From: Taeniopygia guttata
Taxonomy: Eukaryota; Chordata; Aves; Passeriformes; Estrildidae
Reading direction: 5' to 3'
Length of the DNA: 64,000 bases
Assembly (NCBI RefSeq): GCF_048771995.1
Contig: NC_133027.1
Coordinates: forward strand, 56,109,501-56,173,500
The notes under the pieces were generated by a model that was not told the DNA's origin, did no database searches, and saw only the letters and a list, made by a program, of their open reading frames with translations. Shown here one piece after another: positions 25,323-37,300 of this stretch. The position numbers and the translations under genes were made by a program. Each line of letters starts with the position of its first letter. Position 1 is the first letter of the stretch.

Positions 25323-27453
25323 ATTCTTGTTTTGCATTTAGAATTGCAGGTAGCCAGTATGGAAGAGACATAATAGTACCAGACTTCCTCTAGCCCATCT
25401 GACTCTCACAGAGTATTGTATTGATTAAGTAGGACTTGAAAGTCTATCAAAATATGACTGGCTGAGTCAAGAGACTACTAAACCTAAAAAGGTCAGGAAA
25501 AATTTGAATTCCCTTTTTAGCCACCAGAGGGAGATTTCTTCAAAAAAAATATAATCTGGTCTTCAAATGTTTCTGAGTATAATGGCATATTCTGAACATT
25601 CAGATCTTCCTTGGATCTACCAATATTTTTATCTAAGTTTTGTCAACATATAGGCGACATTACACTGTTGTCCTTGATGTTTGAAATATGTTTTATTTAT
25701 CTTCTTCAAAAGCCTGCTGGAAGACCCCAGTGAACTATGGGATTTGCAAAGTCTTCCAAACAAATACAAAGATTTTTAGTGGTTCAGAATTGTCTCAGAT
25801 TTTTTTTTTTTTTTATAGAAGCCAATCACTTGATTTATGCAACAGCTACCAGCTTTGATGACAGAATTTTTTCTTGATTACAAAAAAAAAGCAGTAGATA
25901 AGAACCACGTATTTGGTTTTTAGCATGAAGGCTTTTTAGGAAATAAATGGATACCTGCAGCTTAGCAGGCTGTCCCTGAAATCATGCAGCCTTTTCTGAA
26001 GGTGAACCAAACAGGGGTAATGCCTCTGCAGCTCTAAAAGATGGTGAATATTTTTGGCCTTCCCTGTGTTTTTGTTCCTTCAGCAAATACAAGCACAGTA
26101 GGGATTCTTTTTCTAGTTCAGGACCCAGAAAGCCAACATGGAGAGGTTCCCATCCAACCCCACAATTTATTCACTTTTGCACCTGCTGTTAGCCATAATC
26201 AGAGAGATACCACTGTGCTTCTCCATCCATTCTTATAATCATTTTAAGATTTATCATTATAATCCAAGTATCATTCTTAATCATGATTTCTTTATTGATC
26301 AGAAGTCAAACCCTGAACCTCAGACTTATATTACTCCTCACTGCTCTCAACCACTTTGCGTTCAGCAGACCGACAAATTTTGCCTGACGTATTTTGAATT
26401 TTAAAACCCAGCCACATGACAGTCATAATCATTAACAAACATATGTCTGAAACTACCCTAGAATTTTGTCTTGCTGTGCTAGCACTTTAGAAATTGATTA
26501 GCTGGACTTTAAAGGGCAAGAAGTTTAACTGAAATAGCCAGCGCATATAAAAATTGATTTTTAGACCAGTACTGCTGCTGAAAATGCAAATGTAGCTTAT
26601 TGCAGAAGAGATACCTTATTCCAACTAGTGAGGGTTAACACATTCAGAAACTTGGGGAGTTTTGCAGAGAAAAAGTGTGCATGTTGGGAAGAACAGATGG
26701 TCTTCCTTTGCATTTTGCAACATATAGAACATGTAAATCCCTAATCCTACTAGGTGAGCAAGGGTCCCAGTTGACAGCACCGTTGGATGCACAGCCTTTA
26801 AGCTCTGGGACAAAAATTAAAATCTAGTCCAGTACTGATGAAACCCAGGTTTTTCATTGATTTGTCCGTGCCAGTCCAGCTGAGGCAAATCCCACCCCCA
26901 TAGTGCCAGACCAGTTCCAAAGTCAGCCTAACATAACTGCACATGTAGCAAAGACACAGATTACAATGAGGAAACTTTAAAGAATCCCAACATTCAGAAT
27001 TTGCTGCTGATAACAATTACCCAACTTCCTCAGTACACCCTCTGAAATCCCTGTGACTGAAAACAGGTGCTAATTTAAATATTAAAAGGGATATTCTGGG
27101 TGCCACATAAAGCACAAAAACTATTTCAATATGAAATTAGACAATTCAGGAAGATGCTCAGAGGAACAGTTAGAACACAGAATAGCAACAAAACTCTTTC
27201 TACAGGCTTTTCTATTCATGTGCTGCAAAAAGTGCTGAAGGAAGTCTCACTGCTACCAACAAAAGTCTGCAAACCCAGAACCAAAATTTTGCTTCTTGGG
27301 TCTGCCCAGAAAGCCTTTGGGAAGGTCTGCACAGAATTTTTGGAGATCAGCTATTTGACCAATTATTATTTGTTTGTCTTGTTGTCAAAATGGAACCCAA
27401 TGGCACTAGAGTGACTTAACTCTGGAACGGAATACAAGATGTTTAAAAACAAA
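25323..27453. other. Intergenic DNA, no gene seen
   Basis: AT-rich, with a poly(T) run near 25800-25814. No exon or repeat family was recognised. Confidence 0.5.
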
Positions 27454-28437
27454 CATAGAATCACAGAATTATTAAGGGCTGAAAAGACCTTTAAGATCAC
27501 CAATGTTTGACCAAGCACCTCTATGTTCACAACTAAATCACATCCCCAAGTGCTGCATACATGAGCTTATTAAAACACTTCCAGAGATGATGATTCCACT
27601 TCAGCAGTGTATTTTAGTGCATGAACAGCCCTCCAGTGAAACATTTTTTTCCTAATATCAAATCTAAAACCAGAAACCTCTCCTGGCACAACTTGAGATC
27701 ATATCCTCTTGTCTTGTCACTTGTAACTTGGGAGAAGAGACCAACTCCCACCACACTACAGCCTCCTTTCGGGCAGCTGTAGACAGCCATGAGGTCTCCC
27801 CTGAGCCTCCTCTTGTCCACTTTAAGAACCCCAGCTCCCTCAGCTGCTCTTTGCAAGACTCCAGACCTTTCCCCAACTCCACTGCCCTTCTCTGGACATG
27901 CTCCAGCACCTCAATGTCTGTTTCCTAGTGAGGGGCCCAAAACCAAACAGGATGTGAGGCGTGGCCTCCCCAGTGCTGAGTACTGCTGACACTGTACTAT
28001 CTCCCAATATCCTGCTGAGTCCTGGGCAGGATACACCATTCCTGAGCCAGGCCATGATGCCATTGGCCTCCCTGGCCACAGCTGGCTCATGTTCAGCTGC
28101 TGCCACCAGCACCCCCAGGCCTCTTCTGCAGAGCAGCTTTCCACTCACTCTGCCCCCAGCCTGCAGCAGCCACTGTTGTGACCCAAGTGCAGGATGTGGC
28201 ACTTGGCCTTCCTGAACCTCATATAGTTGGCTTCAAACCATGGATCCAGCCTGTCCAGACCCCTCTGCAGAGCTTTCCTGCCCTCCAGAAGGTCAACATT
28301 CCTCCCTAACTTAGTGTCAGCTGCGACCTGACTCAGGATGGCCTTGCTCTCTTTGTCCTGATTACTGATACAGATGCCAAGGACTGGCCTCAACAATGAG
28401 TCCTGGGGAAAGCCACTTGTGACCAGCAAGGGCCAGT
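27454..28437 (-). mobile_element. CR1 LINE, 5'-truncated and diverged
   Basis: It starts catagaatcacagaat, the antisense CR1 3' terminus. Minus-strand frames give LVTSGFPQDSLLRPVLG, ADTKLGRNVDLLEGRKALQR and AEHEPAV-type residues, that is, the C-terminal reverse transcriptase and beyond. It looks more diverged than the copy at 11615-13190, with several indels. The element ends abruptly about 130 bases before the LTR. Confidence 0.88.
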
Positions 28438-28564
28438 ATAAATGTGGTTTTCTGTCAGACTACAAATTCATTAAAGAGCACTCACAGTTCTGTTACTCAA
28501 ATTACACTTGGCAGAATTTAGGATCCAAGTACAAGAACAGCAAAAAAGCAGACTAAAGAACTTC

Positions 28565-28569
28565 CACCC
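28565..28569 (+). repeat. Target-site duplication, left copy (CACCC)
   Basis: Identical to 29980-29984 and directly abutting the TG end of the LTR. Confidence 0.85.
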
Positions 28570-29979
28570 TGTCGTGGTTTGACACAGAAAAAAAATTTTT
28601 CCGGAAGGAAGAGGTCAATTTGGACATTGACCAATTGAAGGTAGACACGCCTCTGAGAACACAGAGGGGTTAAAAGCAGAATTCCCAGGAGAACTCGCTC
28701 TCTTGGGTTCCGGTCAGCGGTCAGTGCAGGACTCTCCCCTGCCCGGCCATGAGCTGGGTGGGGGAGGGGAGAAGCTATGTGGCCTTCGGAGGTAGGCCCA
28801 AGGGTGGAGGGGCTGGAACCGGGCTGGCCCCCTGCAGATGGAAGGGTGGAGAAAATCTGGGATGTCTCCGTTCCCCCCAGTGTCTCTCTCTCTCCCAAGA
28901 GAGAAAAAGAGACGGCGGTGGTTTATCAGCAGTTCACCGCGGGAAAGGAGAAGAGCGGGAGGGCCGCAAGGTGCCCAGCCGGGCTGTGGGAGCTGGAGCC
29001 TGGCAGCAAGCCATCTCTGGGAGTCGGGACTTTTAACCCTTCCTGAGAAATGAAAGCTTTGTGAAATTTTTCTCCTCCTTGGTTTGAAAAGAGAAGAAGA
29101 GAGACAGCCTGGGACCCGGGATGTTGGAAGGAGAAATTCTAGGTGGGAGGAGATGATGGAGTGGCTTTTGGCTGGACTTTTTCTTGGTAGCCACAGATTG
29201 AACTGATCTTCTCCTCCAAGAGAGACTGTATTTTAAGAAGATGCCGGTGAGCCAAAGAGACCTGCTTCAGCTGGGAAAAGACAGAAGTGGAGCGAACAGG
29301 GAAAAGTTAAGGAGGTTTGTGGTGGTGCCCCCTGTCTTCGCAGAGGAAGACGAGAAGAAGATCTCTGTTCTTGGATCCTCGGCCCCAGGGGAAAATGGGG
29401 GGGACTGTTGGTCCCAAAAATGAAAAACTGAACTGTTGTTTTTTCCCCTCTTGGCAGGGCATCCTTGAAAGTAAAAATCCTAAAAAGCAGTCTGTCCATC
29501 CATGCATTGGTGGTGAGAGCACCGTGCATAAAAAGGAGAGGGTCACCACTGGCAAACTTTTTTCTCCGGGTGGTGCCATGTGGTGACATGGAAGCACAGG
29601 ATGTGGCAGCTGTGTTTCTTGGGGGGTCTGTGGCACAGAAGAGACTCTTCTCTCCCTGCAGATGGACTGGGTGTTGATTATCTGGAGGGTGGAAACCTGA
29701 TTGGGGTCCAGATTGTGTCTCACTGTGGTTTGTTGGAGTTGGGTGGTGGGAGGAGGAATGCTTTAGAAGGTTTTCATTTTGAATTGTGTGTGTTTTCTTT
29801 CTTCTTTTTTTCCCCCCCTCTTTTATAGTAGCATAGTGGTAGTAGTTTAATAAAGTTTTTTTCTTGTTGTTAAGCTTGAGCCTGCTTTGCTCTGTTCTCG
29901 ATCGCATTTCACAGCATTCAGTTGAGAAATTGCATTTTCATAGGGGGCACTGGCATTGTGCCAGTGTCAAACCATGACA
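28570..29979 (+). mobile_element. Solo LTR of an endogenous retrovirus (ERVL-like)
   Basis: The 1410-bp element begins TGTCGTGGTTTGACAC and ends GTGTCAAACCATGACA, imperfect 16-bp inverted termini with TG...CA ends. It is flanked by perfect 5-bp duplications CACCC at 28565-28569 and 29980-29984. A TATA-like ttaaaag is at 28670-28676, AATAAA is at 29849-29854, and a T/GT-rich stretch follows. No gag, pol, env or second LTR is present. Five-base duplications fit the ERVL/class III group best. The class assignment is inference. Open frames inside it on either strand look like chance. Confidence 0.88.
29849..29854 (+). terminator. LTR polyadenylation signal AATAAA
   Basis: AATAAA followed by a T-rich and GT-containing stretch, about 125 bases before the LTR end. 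This marks the R/U5 side and fixes the LTR on the plus strand. Confidence 0.7.
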
Positions 29980-29984
29980 CACCC
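29980..29984 (+). repeat. Target-site duplication, right copy (CACCC)
   Basis: Identical to 28565-28569 and directly abutting the CA end of the LTR. Confidence 0.85.
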
Positions 29985-30034
29985 ACCAAGTCACCAAATT
30001 CTTTCCATAACTGTTACAATTTTTAGAGAGATAG

Positions 30035-31143
30035 AAAGCAGATCAGACCCAAGTTTATTAATCTGGACTATATTTGTAACATGCTAAAACTGTAATTAAA
30101 GCAAAGCTGATAAAGAGCTTGGGACATGGAAGTATCCTTGCTATGGTCAATCCTTATTTTTAAGGTAAAGAGTATGGAAAAGAAATAAATTTAACAGTAC
30201 TAATAGGAACTTTTAAACTGTGGGATTTTTTTAATTACAAATTTGCCCCAAAAGATAAGTATTTACAAAACATTGAGACTTTCAATTCTGTCATCAAAAC
30301 CCACTGAACACAGTACAAATAAATCCTAAAGCAGAATATTATACAAATCCAAAATACAGTAAAATCAGTAAAATTGATGCGATTGATTTAATAAAAACTA
30401 CACTATTTCCCAAATAGGAAAGATCAAATATGAACCAGCACAGCTTGAAGTCAATAAGCAGACTTCCAACAGATTCATTGGAGACAGCCTCCAGGGTGTA
30501 ACCCAACAGTCTAACTGACACTACATCAAACCCATAGAGGTGTGTTTAGCGAAATCTGTACACACAAAATTTACAAATATTTTCAAAGGTTCATTCTTAG
30601 TCTTTGGAAATATGTCATAATTAACTCAATTAAACCGATGCAATCTCAATCTCTGTCTAGGAGTGTTTCTGTATAAGGGCTTAAACTGTCTGGCCAAAAG
30701 ACAAAAAGGATTTAAATTCTTCTGCTGGATGAAAAAATAGAAATTTTTAATAAGGCAGAACCCAAATTTTAAACGGCTGCTTTACACACAATAGGAGTCT
30801 TTTCATATCACAGGCAGAAAAAGGGAAAAATCCAAATGACTCAACCCAGGATAGGGAGCAGAATATGGTAAACTCTTCAGAAATCCATGTATTTGTTTGT
30901 AGAGGATCTTTACTCAGTGCTTTCAGAGAAAGGCAACATATCCCTTATCTAGTGTCTAGCATAAATAGTTAAGAAAACTGGCATGTACAGAGCGAGGCAG
31001 CTTCATGATGCAAAAGAATCAAAGCAGAAGTCTGTGTGGTTCTCTATCCTTTTATAAAGCATCCAGATTTCAGATCAGATGCTGCTTCCTTAGGTCAGTA
31101 AGAGGAGGAAGCCCTCACGCCAAGGTCAGCCCCGCACTTCATT
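30035..31143 (-). other. MED23: MED23 3' untranslated region (inferred end)
   Basis: About 1.1 kb of AT-rich sequence follows the stop codon with no splice or coding signal. The only canonical AATAAA on this strand in the stretch is at 30054-30059. ATTAAA variants at 30746-30751, 30387-30392 and 30230-30235 could give shorter forms. The cleavage point near 30035 is an estimate. Confidence 0.6.
30054..30059 (-). terminator. MED23: Probable MED23 polyadenylation signal AATAAA
   Basis: The plus strand reads tttatt here, which is AATAAA on the MED23 strand. It is the first canonical hexamer after the stop codon and is followed by a pyrimidine-rich stretch on the minus strand. The LTR end is about 75 bp further downstream. 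Confidence 0.55.
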
Positions 31144-31317
31144 TCACTGGGTTACCGGCAAGGCCACGTTGACGGGCACTTGGCTGGGCTGTTGTGCTGG
31201 GGACCCACTGCTGAGCGGCTGCTGTGAAACAGCAGCTGGCTCCATTTTACTGATGTGAGTTATGAAGCGCAGCCGAAGTTTCAAAGCTGGTCGTAGATTA
31301 CAAATTATCTTCTCAAC
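31144..31317 (-). CDS. MED23: MED23 last coding exon with stop (residues 1261-1317)
   Basis: After acceptor aaaacag it encodes [27 protein letters not shown] and a Ser/Pro/Gln-rich tail ending ALPVTQ, then TGA at 31144-31146. The tail is the least conserved part and is about two residues longer than the human one as I recall it. The exon continues into the 3' UTR. Confidence 0.97.
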   Translation of the reverse strand, partial: VEKIICNLRPALKLRLRFITHISKMEPAAVSQQPLSSGSPAQQPSQVPVNVALPVTQ

Positions 31318-34300
31318 CTGTTTTAAAAAAAGAAAAAAACGCATTCAGTAAAAAACGGGAATATTTTTACATGCCACTACTGTACACAAACATCACACTA
31401 GCATAACAGAAAATGGGAAACATTATAGTAAATAGAGGTATTTACATAAAGATTTAATTAAAAACGCTAACTTTTGGACCTCTTCTGATAACCAATCTTA
31501 AAAAAACCTTCTTGTTGTAAGAGTTGTGCACCAAAGCTTTGTAAAACAAGTCACACAACGGACACTTTTAGAAGTTCATATTGTTATAAACTAGAGATTA
31601 ATTGAGTAAATTATTTTTCACTGAACATGAATGAAGTCTTCCTTTTGTCACATGCCAAGTTACACTATTGAATCAGAAATTAAGTAAAACTTTAAAGAAA
31701 TAGATTTAAATAAAGTTATGAAATATCCACTAGCTTTATTTCTAGCAATAGCTCTAGTAATAGTATTTAAAGCATTGTGAAGCTGTATCTTAAATTTCAG
31801 ACTACATAAATTAATCTTGCAATCTGAGATATCCAATCTACTCCATCTGAAGCTTTTCCTGCACCAGCTTCTTACTTTGTATATGGAGATGAACCAACTG
31901 TTAAGCAATTTGTTGTACTGCTACCTATGACAAATAGTTCACAAAAGATTAATTATTTTATGGAAGAAAACTAAAGTATCAATGTCTACTGTTTACTTAC
32001 TTGGTCTTTCACACTGTCACCTGTAAACATATATTTCATATGATACAAGAAATCACAAATGGGATCCATGTAGTTCAGGTGGGAGCTGTACCGATCTGCA
32101 TTCAGGAGCATTTCATAAAATGCCACTCCAATCTGTTTACACAGACACAAAGAGCAACCCCAATGAAAACAAGCTTTAAAATGCTTTAGATTAACAATAT
32201 AATAACTATGTATTGCTTTTTAAGTAGCTGTGATTCCTAACAATTTACTTTCTTACACGGACAAATGAACAGGTCTAAGTCATCCTATTACGCTTCACTA
32301 AATGATTCTGAAGTTAAGCTCTTCTTTCTAGCAGGGTCTCTGATATCTGACATTTTCCAACTAATCTGCCTACCGGTGAGCTCCATCTCTTTTTTTCCTC
32401 CCCTAACCTCATCCACACTGATGTGAATGTAAGAAACAGTTCACGTTTCTCCATCCTCACAATTCACCTCTTGCATACTCCCAGGCAGTAAGTCTAATGT
32501 ATATTTTGCAAGTAGTTTGAGAGCCAAAGAAAGCATCTACTGCTTGATATTTCTGGGGGTTTATTTATTTTCCTGCTTAAAAAGATATGTACTAGGTGTT
32601 TTATCCAACATGATTTCAGTTAACAGGGTAAGGTGAATACAACTCAGCAACTCAGATCCTTGCAATTACTGTTTAATCTGTATAGAATTTAATTCTGAAT
32701 ATTTATTACAGATGTCTATCCCATTCTGATTCATGACTTAATTGCAAAGATAAAATAATCCATACAGTATAAAGTAAACTATGAGCCAGACTTTACCTCT
32801 ATCATGCACCGTGTCCTCTCCTGCTGGAATCGTTGCAGGAAAGGGCCAACGAGGTGGTAAACATAGAGCAACTGGAACTCTGTTTTCACAATGGGTATCA
32901 AAGCTTCTGTGAGGAACCTGCAGTAGTCAAGACATTACTACATCAACTGTTTGGTTATTTTGGGCTATTTCTTTCACCTCCACCAAATTCTAGCCAAAAC
33001 ATCAAAGTCTCTCTCACAGATTGAGACCTTTCCAGAGTCACATTGTTTTTTTCCTGAAATAATGAGCTATTTGAAAATAGGGCAGCTCTAGAATTAAGAA
33101 TATTTACTGTTACACTTACAGATGCTTTAGGAACATGCTACAGTCCATGATTTAAGAAAAATTTAAATTAATAAAAGCTAATCTAGATTTTAAAAGGCTT
33201 ATTAAAGGCAGTCATACCACATGACAGCCCTAAAGCCTATAGACAACCAGAGTTATGTCAATGGAAGAGGGAACTGGAAAAAACCTTGTGATCCATCTGG
33301 CAAGTCTTGGAGCTCCCTCGTAGTTATTTATTCACTGGTATAAGTGCTATAGGTGGAGTTTTGTTATCTACATTATGTGTGGAATTTAAAAGACAAATTA
33401 TATTACCAAATATCATTGCACCTACTTAGGAATGAGAGAAAGCTGTCCAATGCTGGAATGATGCCAAACTGCATGTGCCAAAGCCAAAGTGTAGCTACAA
33501 CTCATCTCGGAGTAAGACTGGTGACATGCTGTGAAGTCAAACAGCTGGAACGGGTAACCAACCCACTCTGTCTCTGATGTCAAGCTGGGACTGTTGATGA
33601 CATTCACAATGCAGTCATGGAGAACAATCCAGTACGGCTCCTGGGGAAAAAAACCAAACCAGGAGAACAAACCTAAAAATTCAGAATTGTTTATAAAAAG
33701 AACATTACCTAAGACAACACTTTCTTAGCTTTTCCTGCTATTAGGGCATTTCTAAAAAGCGTATATACACATATACATGTATATATAAAACTGTTATAAA
33801 TTACATATGGTATACATATGGTAGTTCATAACCATGCCTGATGAAGATGAAAATTAAAGATGCATGATGCAGAAAGCATCTATGTTAGTGGGTATGATCA
33901 TAGGGTGTGGCATTATCAAGGCATATCTCATGAATTAATTATTTAATCACCTGATATAAAGGTCTTGAAAAGAAGCAAAGACAAGGCAAAAAGACTTAGT
34001 GAAATAGGTCTGAAAACTATATAGTTTTCTGAGTGCAGGCACAAACAGACCAAAAAATCAAGATGGAAATAGGAAATAAAAAAAAGTATAAAAGACAAAG
34101 AATATAGATGAAGATATAAGGAGAAGAAACAGGAAGAGTAAGTAGCATTATAAAAATAATAAGGATTAAATTTATGTTGGCTTCCCTCCAAGAAGAGGAA
34201 CCCTTTTATTGGGGAAGAGAGGTCATAAGGGAAGGACAGCTGTGACACACACAAGCCAACACATATGGCAAGATCAAAATTACTCTTTGTCTTTGACTTT

Positions 34301-37300
34301 GGCAGTCTTTGTCAAGTACCAAGAGTAATGATATTCAAAAGATCAAAGTTTCTACTGATACACAAACTGCAGTACTGCAGACATTACATTTTGCAATCTT
34401 AGCCACATCTCATTTACACGGTTTAAGAACCACAGGATGTGAAAGTGCAAGCAATAATCAAAAAATAACTTTGCATGAGAACCTTTATAGATCTTCCTAT
34501 TATATAGCTCCAGTTCTCAATACTACACATATGGCATTTAACTATATATTTAAACAAGAGTGATTTACTTCTTTTCATCCTAGCATCAAAACGCAATAGA
34601 AAAACAAAACACCTGGTCAATTTTTCTATGCTGGAGGAGTAGACTTTTCTCAAACATGCACACACCCTTGTAAATACCCTGCTGTGGATTCCACAGATGT
34701 TGGCTGTAAGTTTTTACAATGCACTCTAGAAAGATGATAAATGTTTCATGGAAGAGTAATTTTTAAATTTTAAAATACTACATAGTGACTCACTGGTAAG
34801 GCTGTGATAATCAGTCCAATTGCATTCATCCAAGCTGTGATGTTCTCTCTTGGCACCAGGGGCTGACTAGAAACAAAGAAAAAGAAAACTAAAGCTCCAA
34901 AGTACACAACTGCAATTTATGCTGCTCATGCATCTACAGACCAGGTGTACTTACACCAAGAATGTTTGTCAAGTTGAGAGAACTACAAAAACACACACAG
35001 GTATTTACTGAGCCAAAAGATGTTATAAATGCTATTGGGATGCTGTGTGCAAAACTTTATGCAGGTGTGTTTTGCATTAGCAGCAAGTGTCCTTCAAAGG
35101 CTTCAAACTTCTTTCCTCAAGCTTTAGTGCCTAAGGGCTGTTTGTCCCTTTACTGACTCGTTACCTTCATATGCGCTAAACAGAACTAACAATAATAAGC
35201 CAAATAAGGCTACACCCAAGCAATTCCAGTTTGTCACTGCTCAGTGATGTCAACTGAATGGCTACAAGAATACCAGGTCCTGTCTCTCACTGCAGCTTTT
35301 TCAGTGATTGCTCAAGAATCAGCTATGGGTCAAATTTAATGCATCGTGACAAAAGGTCAGCCTTGGCACACCACTCTTTCAAAGTACCTCTGATCTACAT
35401 CAGCATCAGCATCAGGAAGGTTCAGAGTCTTGCCAATGATTCCTGTCCCTTTCCTTGCACTCAAAGATGCTGTGGTATCAACTGTCCTCCTCAGTACAGC
35501 TCTAAGAATAACAGATTTTCTCCAGGCTTTCCTGCTGAACCCAATGGATAAGATCTTGGCCTGTGTGATGTCTTTCCCCTAACTTTTATGGGCATCATGC
35601 CATGTCAACTGTTCTTGAAGCACACAATCCACTACACCATAGGAATCTAATACATGATTTTTCTGCTTGATCCCTGTCACCTTGCTTGTCATCCAAAAAT
35701 ACTTTCTATATAAAATGTTACCTTATATACACTTACTTTTTAAATAATAAATTTAGTATCAGAGACTACCATAGCAATCTCTAATTATGCACGATATACT
35801 GCAGAAAACCATTTCAGAAAGTCAACATACCTCTTCAGCACAACATTCAGCAGAGCATTGCCCACCTCCTTCCCTGGAACAGCCAGAGCCATGAGCTCAA
35901 CACAGGTAACGTGCAGAGCATGGGCAGCTGGGTTAGGAAATTCATTGAATCTCCAGTCACAATTTGGAAATGGACCAGGTGATTTGCCTGCCATAGGTGG
36001 CAATGGTTAAGGAAAAAAAAGCTGCCCCAACACAGATAAGTATAAGCCAGCACAGTGATTAAAAATGGATACATATACCACATACTAAACTGAACTGAAA
36101 ATTATTGAAAACAAGTAGAACAATCACATTTCATTAAAAAGGACGACATACAGAAGTCTGACTATAAGATGCTGATAATCATTGAAGGACTGCATGAATA
36201 CATAGCTATAAATATATTATACTCACAAAGCCATGCAAAGGATAAACTTCCCTGATTAAGAGGTGGAAAAAACACCAACCATCTCATTCAGTTTCTGCTT
36301 CCAAGAGGAGAAAATATAAATAATAGGAATTTTCTATGCTCATATTCAGAAACCATTAATTTGCCTCTCTGTAAGATGTCCCAGCAGACTTCTAGGGTGA
36401 CAGTTTATGCAAAAGGAGCATCTGCTTAGTCTCTGAAAATATTCCACTTTCCCAAACAAGACTTATTTGAAATACATACAGAAAAGTTCTCCAGAGTTAA
36501 CATTTGCATAAAAGCAGGAATATGTATTATTTTAGCTTTCTTTGGAGACACTGAATGGACTTTCAAGTTACACACTTAAGAAAGGGAAGTTCAGGAGAAG
36601 GAATGAAAGAATTTGTAAAACCCTGAAGATTGGCCAACTCTTGTAAAGCTGCTCCAGAAAGAAGCCAAAGTCCCAGAAGATTCCTATTCTCTAATTTGCC
36701 AGCTATTTCCACATCTTAAATATGGCACCACTCTCAATATTTTATTCTCAGTAATACTAATAAATGGCATTAGAAAACAGTAATAGTAAATCTCATTTAT
36801 GAAAAATTCTTTAAAACTCACACTTTGCACCAAGCTTATTTTTTTTTAACAATCAAAATTCAATTCAGAAAGCATGTACATCAGTAATTGCATCTCTAAG
36901 TGATGCTTAAACAGTGAAATATTTATACAGCTGTACTGTACTTCACTTTCATAATATCTTTTAAGATGTCTACTAGGGCACCATATCCCTGATAGAATAC
37001 TAAAGAAATGGAACTTCATATTTTGATGAAATGAAGCTGTAAGACATTTGTCACAGCTTACTTAAAGCAATCTTTTAGAAGGATATTGTCTACTAGTCTT
37101 CCAATGAGCTTGCAATAGTAAGCATCATCAGGAACCCATGGATTCTCTTCTCGGGGATTCATGGCACATTTGAGATAAGTATCACTCAGACACCAGCCTA
37201 GTGGACGATTATCTTTGAGGGAGCCAATTATGGCATGAACAAGTTTTCTCTTGAGGTTTGTGCGATCTCTCAGATGCCCCTCATAATAGTGAAGAGTGTT

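Noticed and set aside
24997..25371. 124-codon minus-strand open frame with a hydrophobic, Phe/Leu-rich product
   Set aside because: It runs through and past the inverted-repeat block and has no splice or start context. The hydrophobicity follows from the A/T-rich composition.
29233..29907. 224-codon minus-strand open frame, the longest in the window
   Set aside because: It lies wholly inside the solo LTR, antisense to it, overlaps other open frames and is low-complexity at its start. No domain is recognised.
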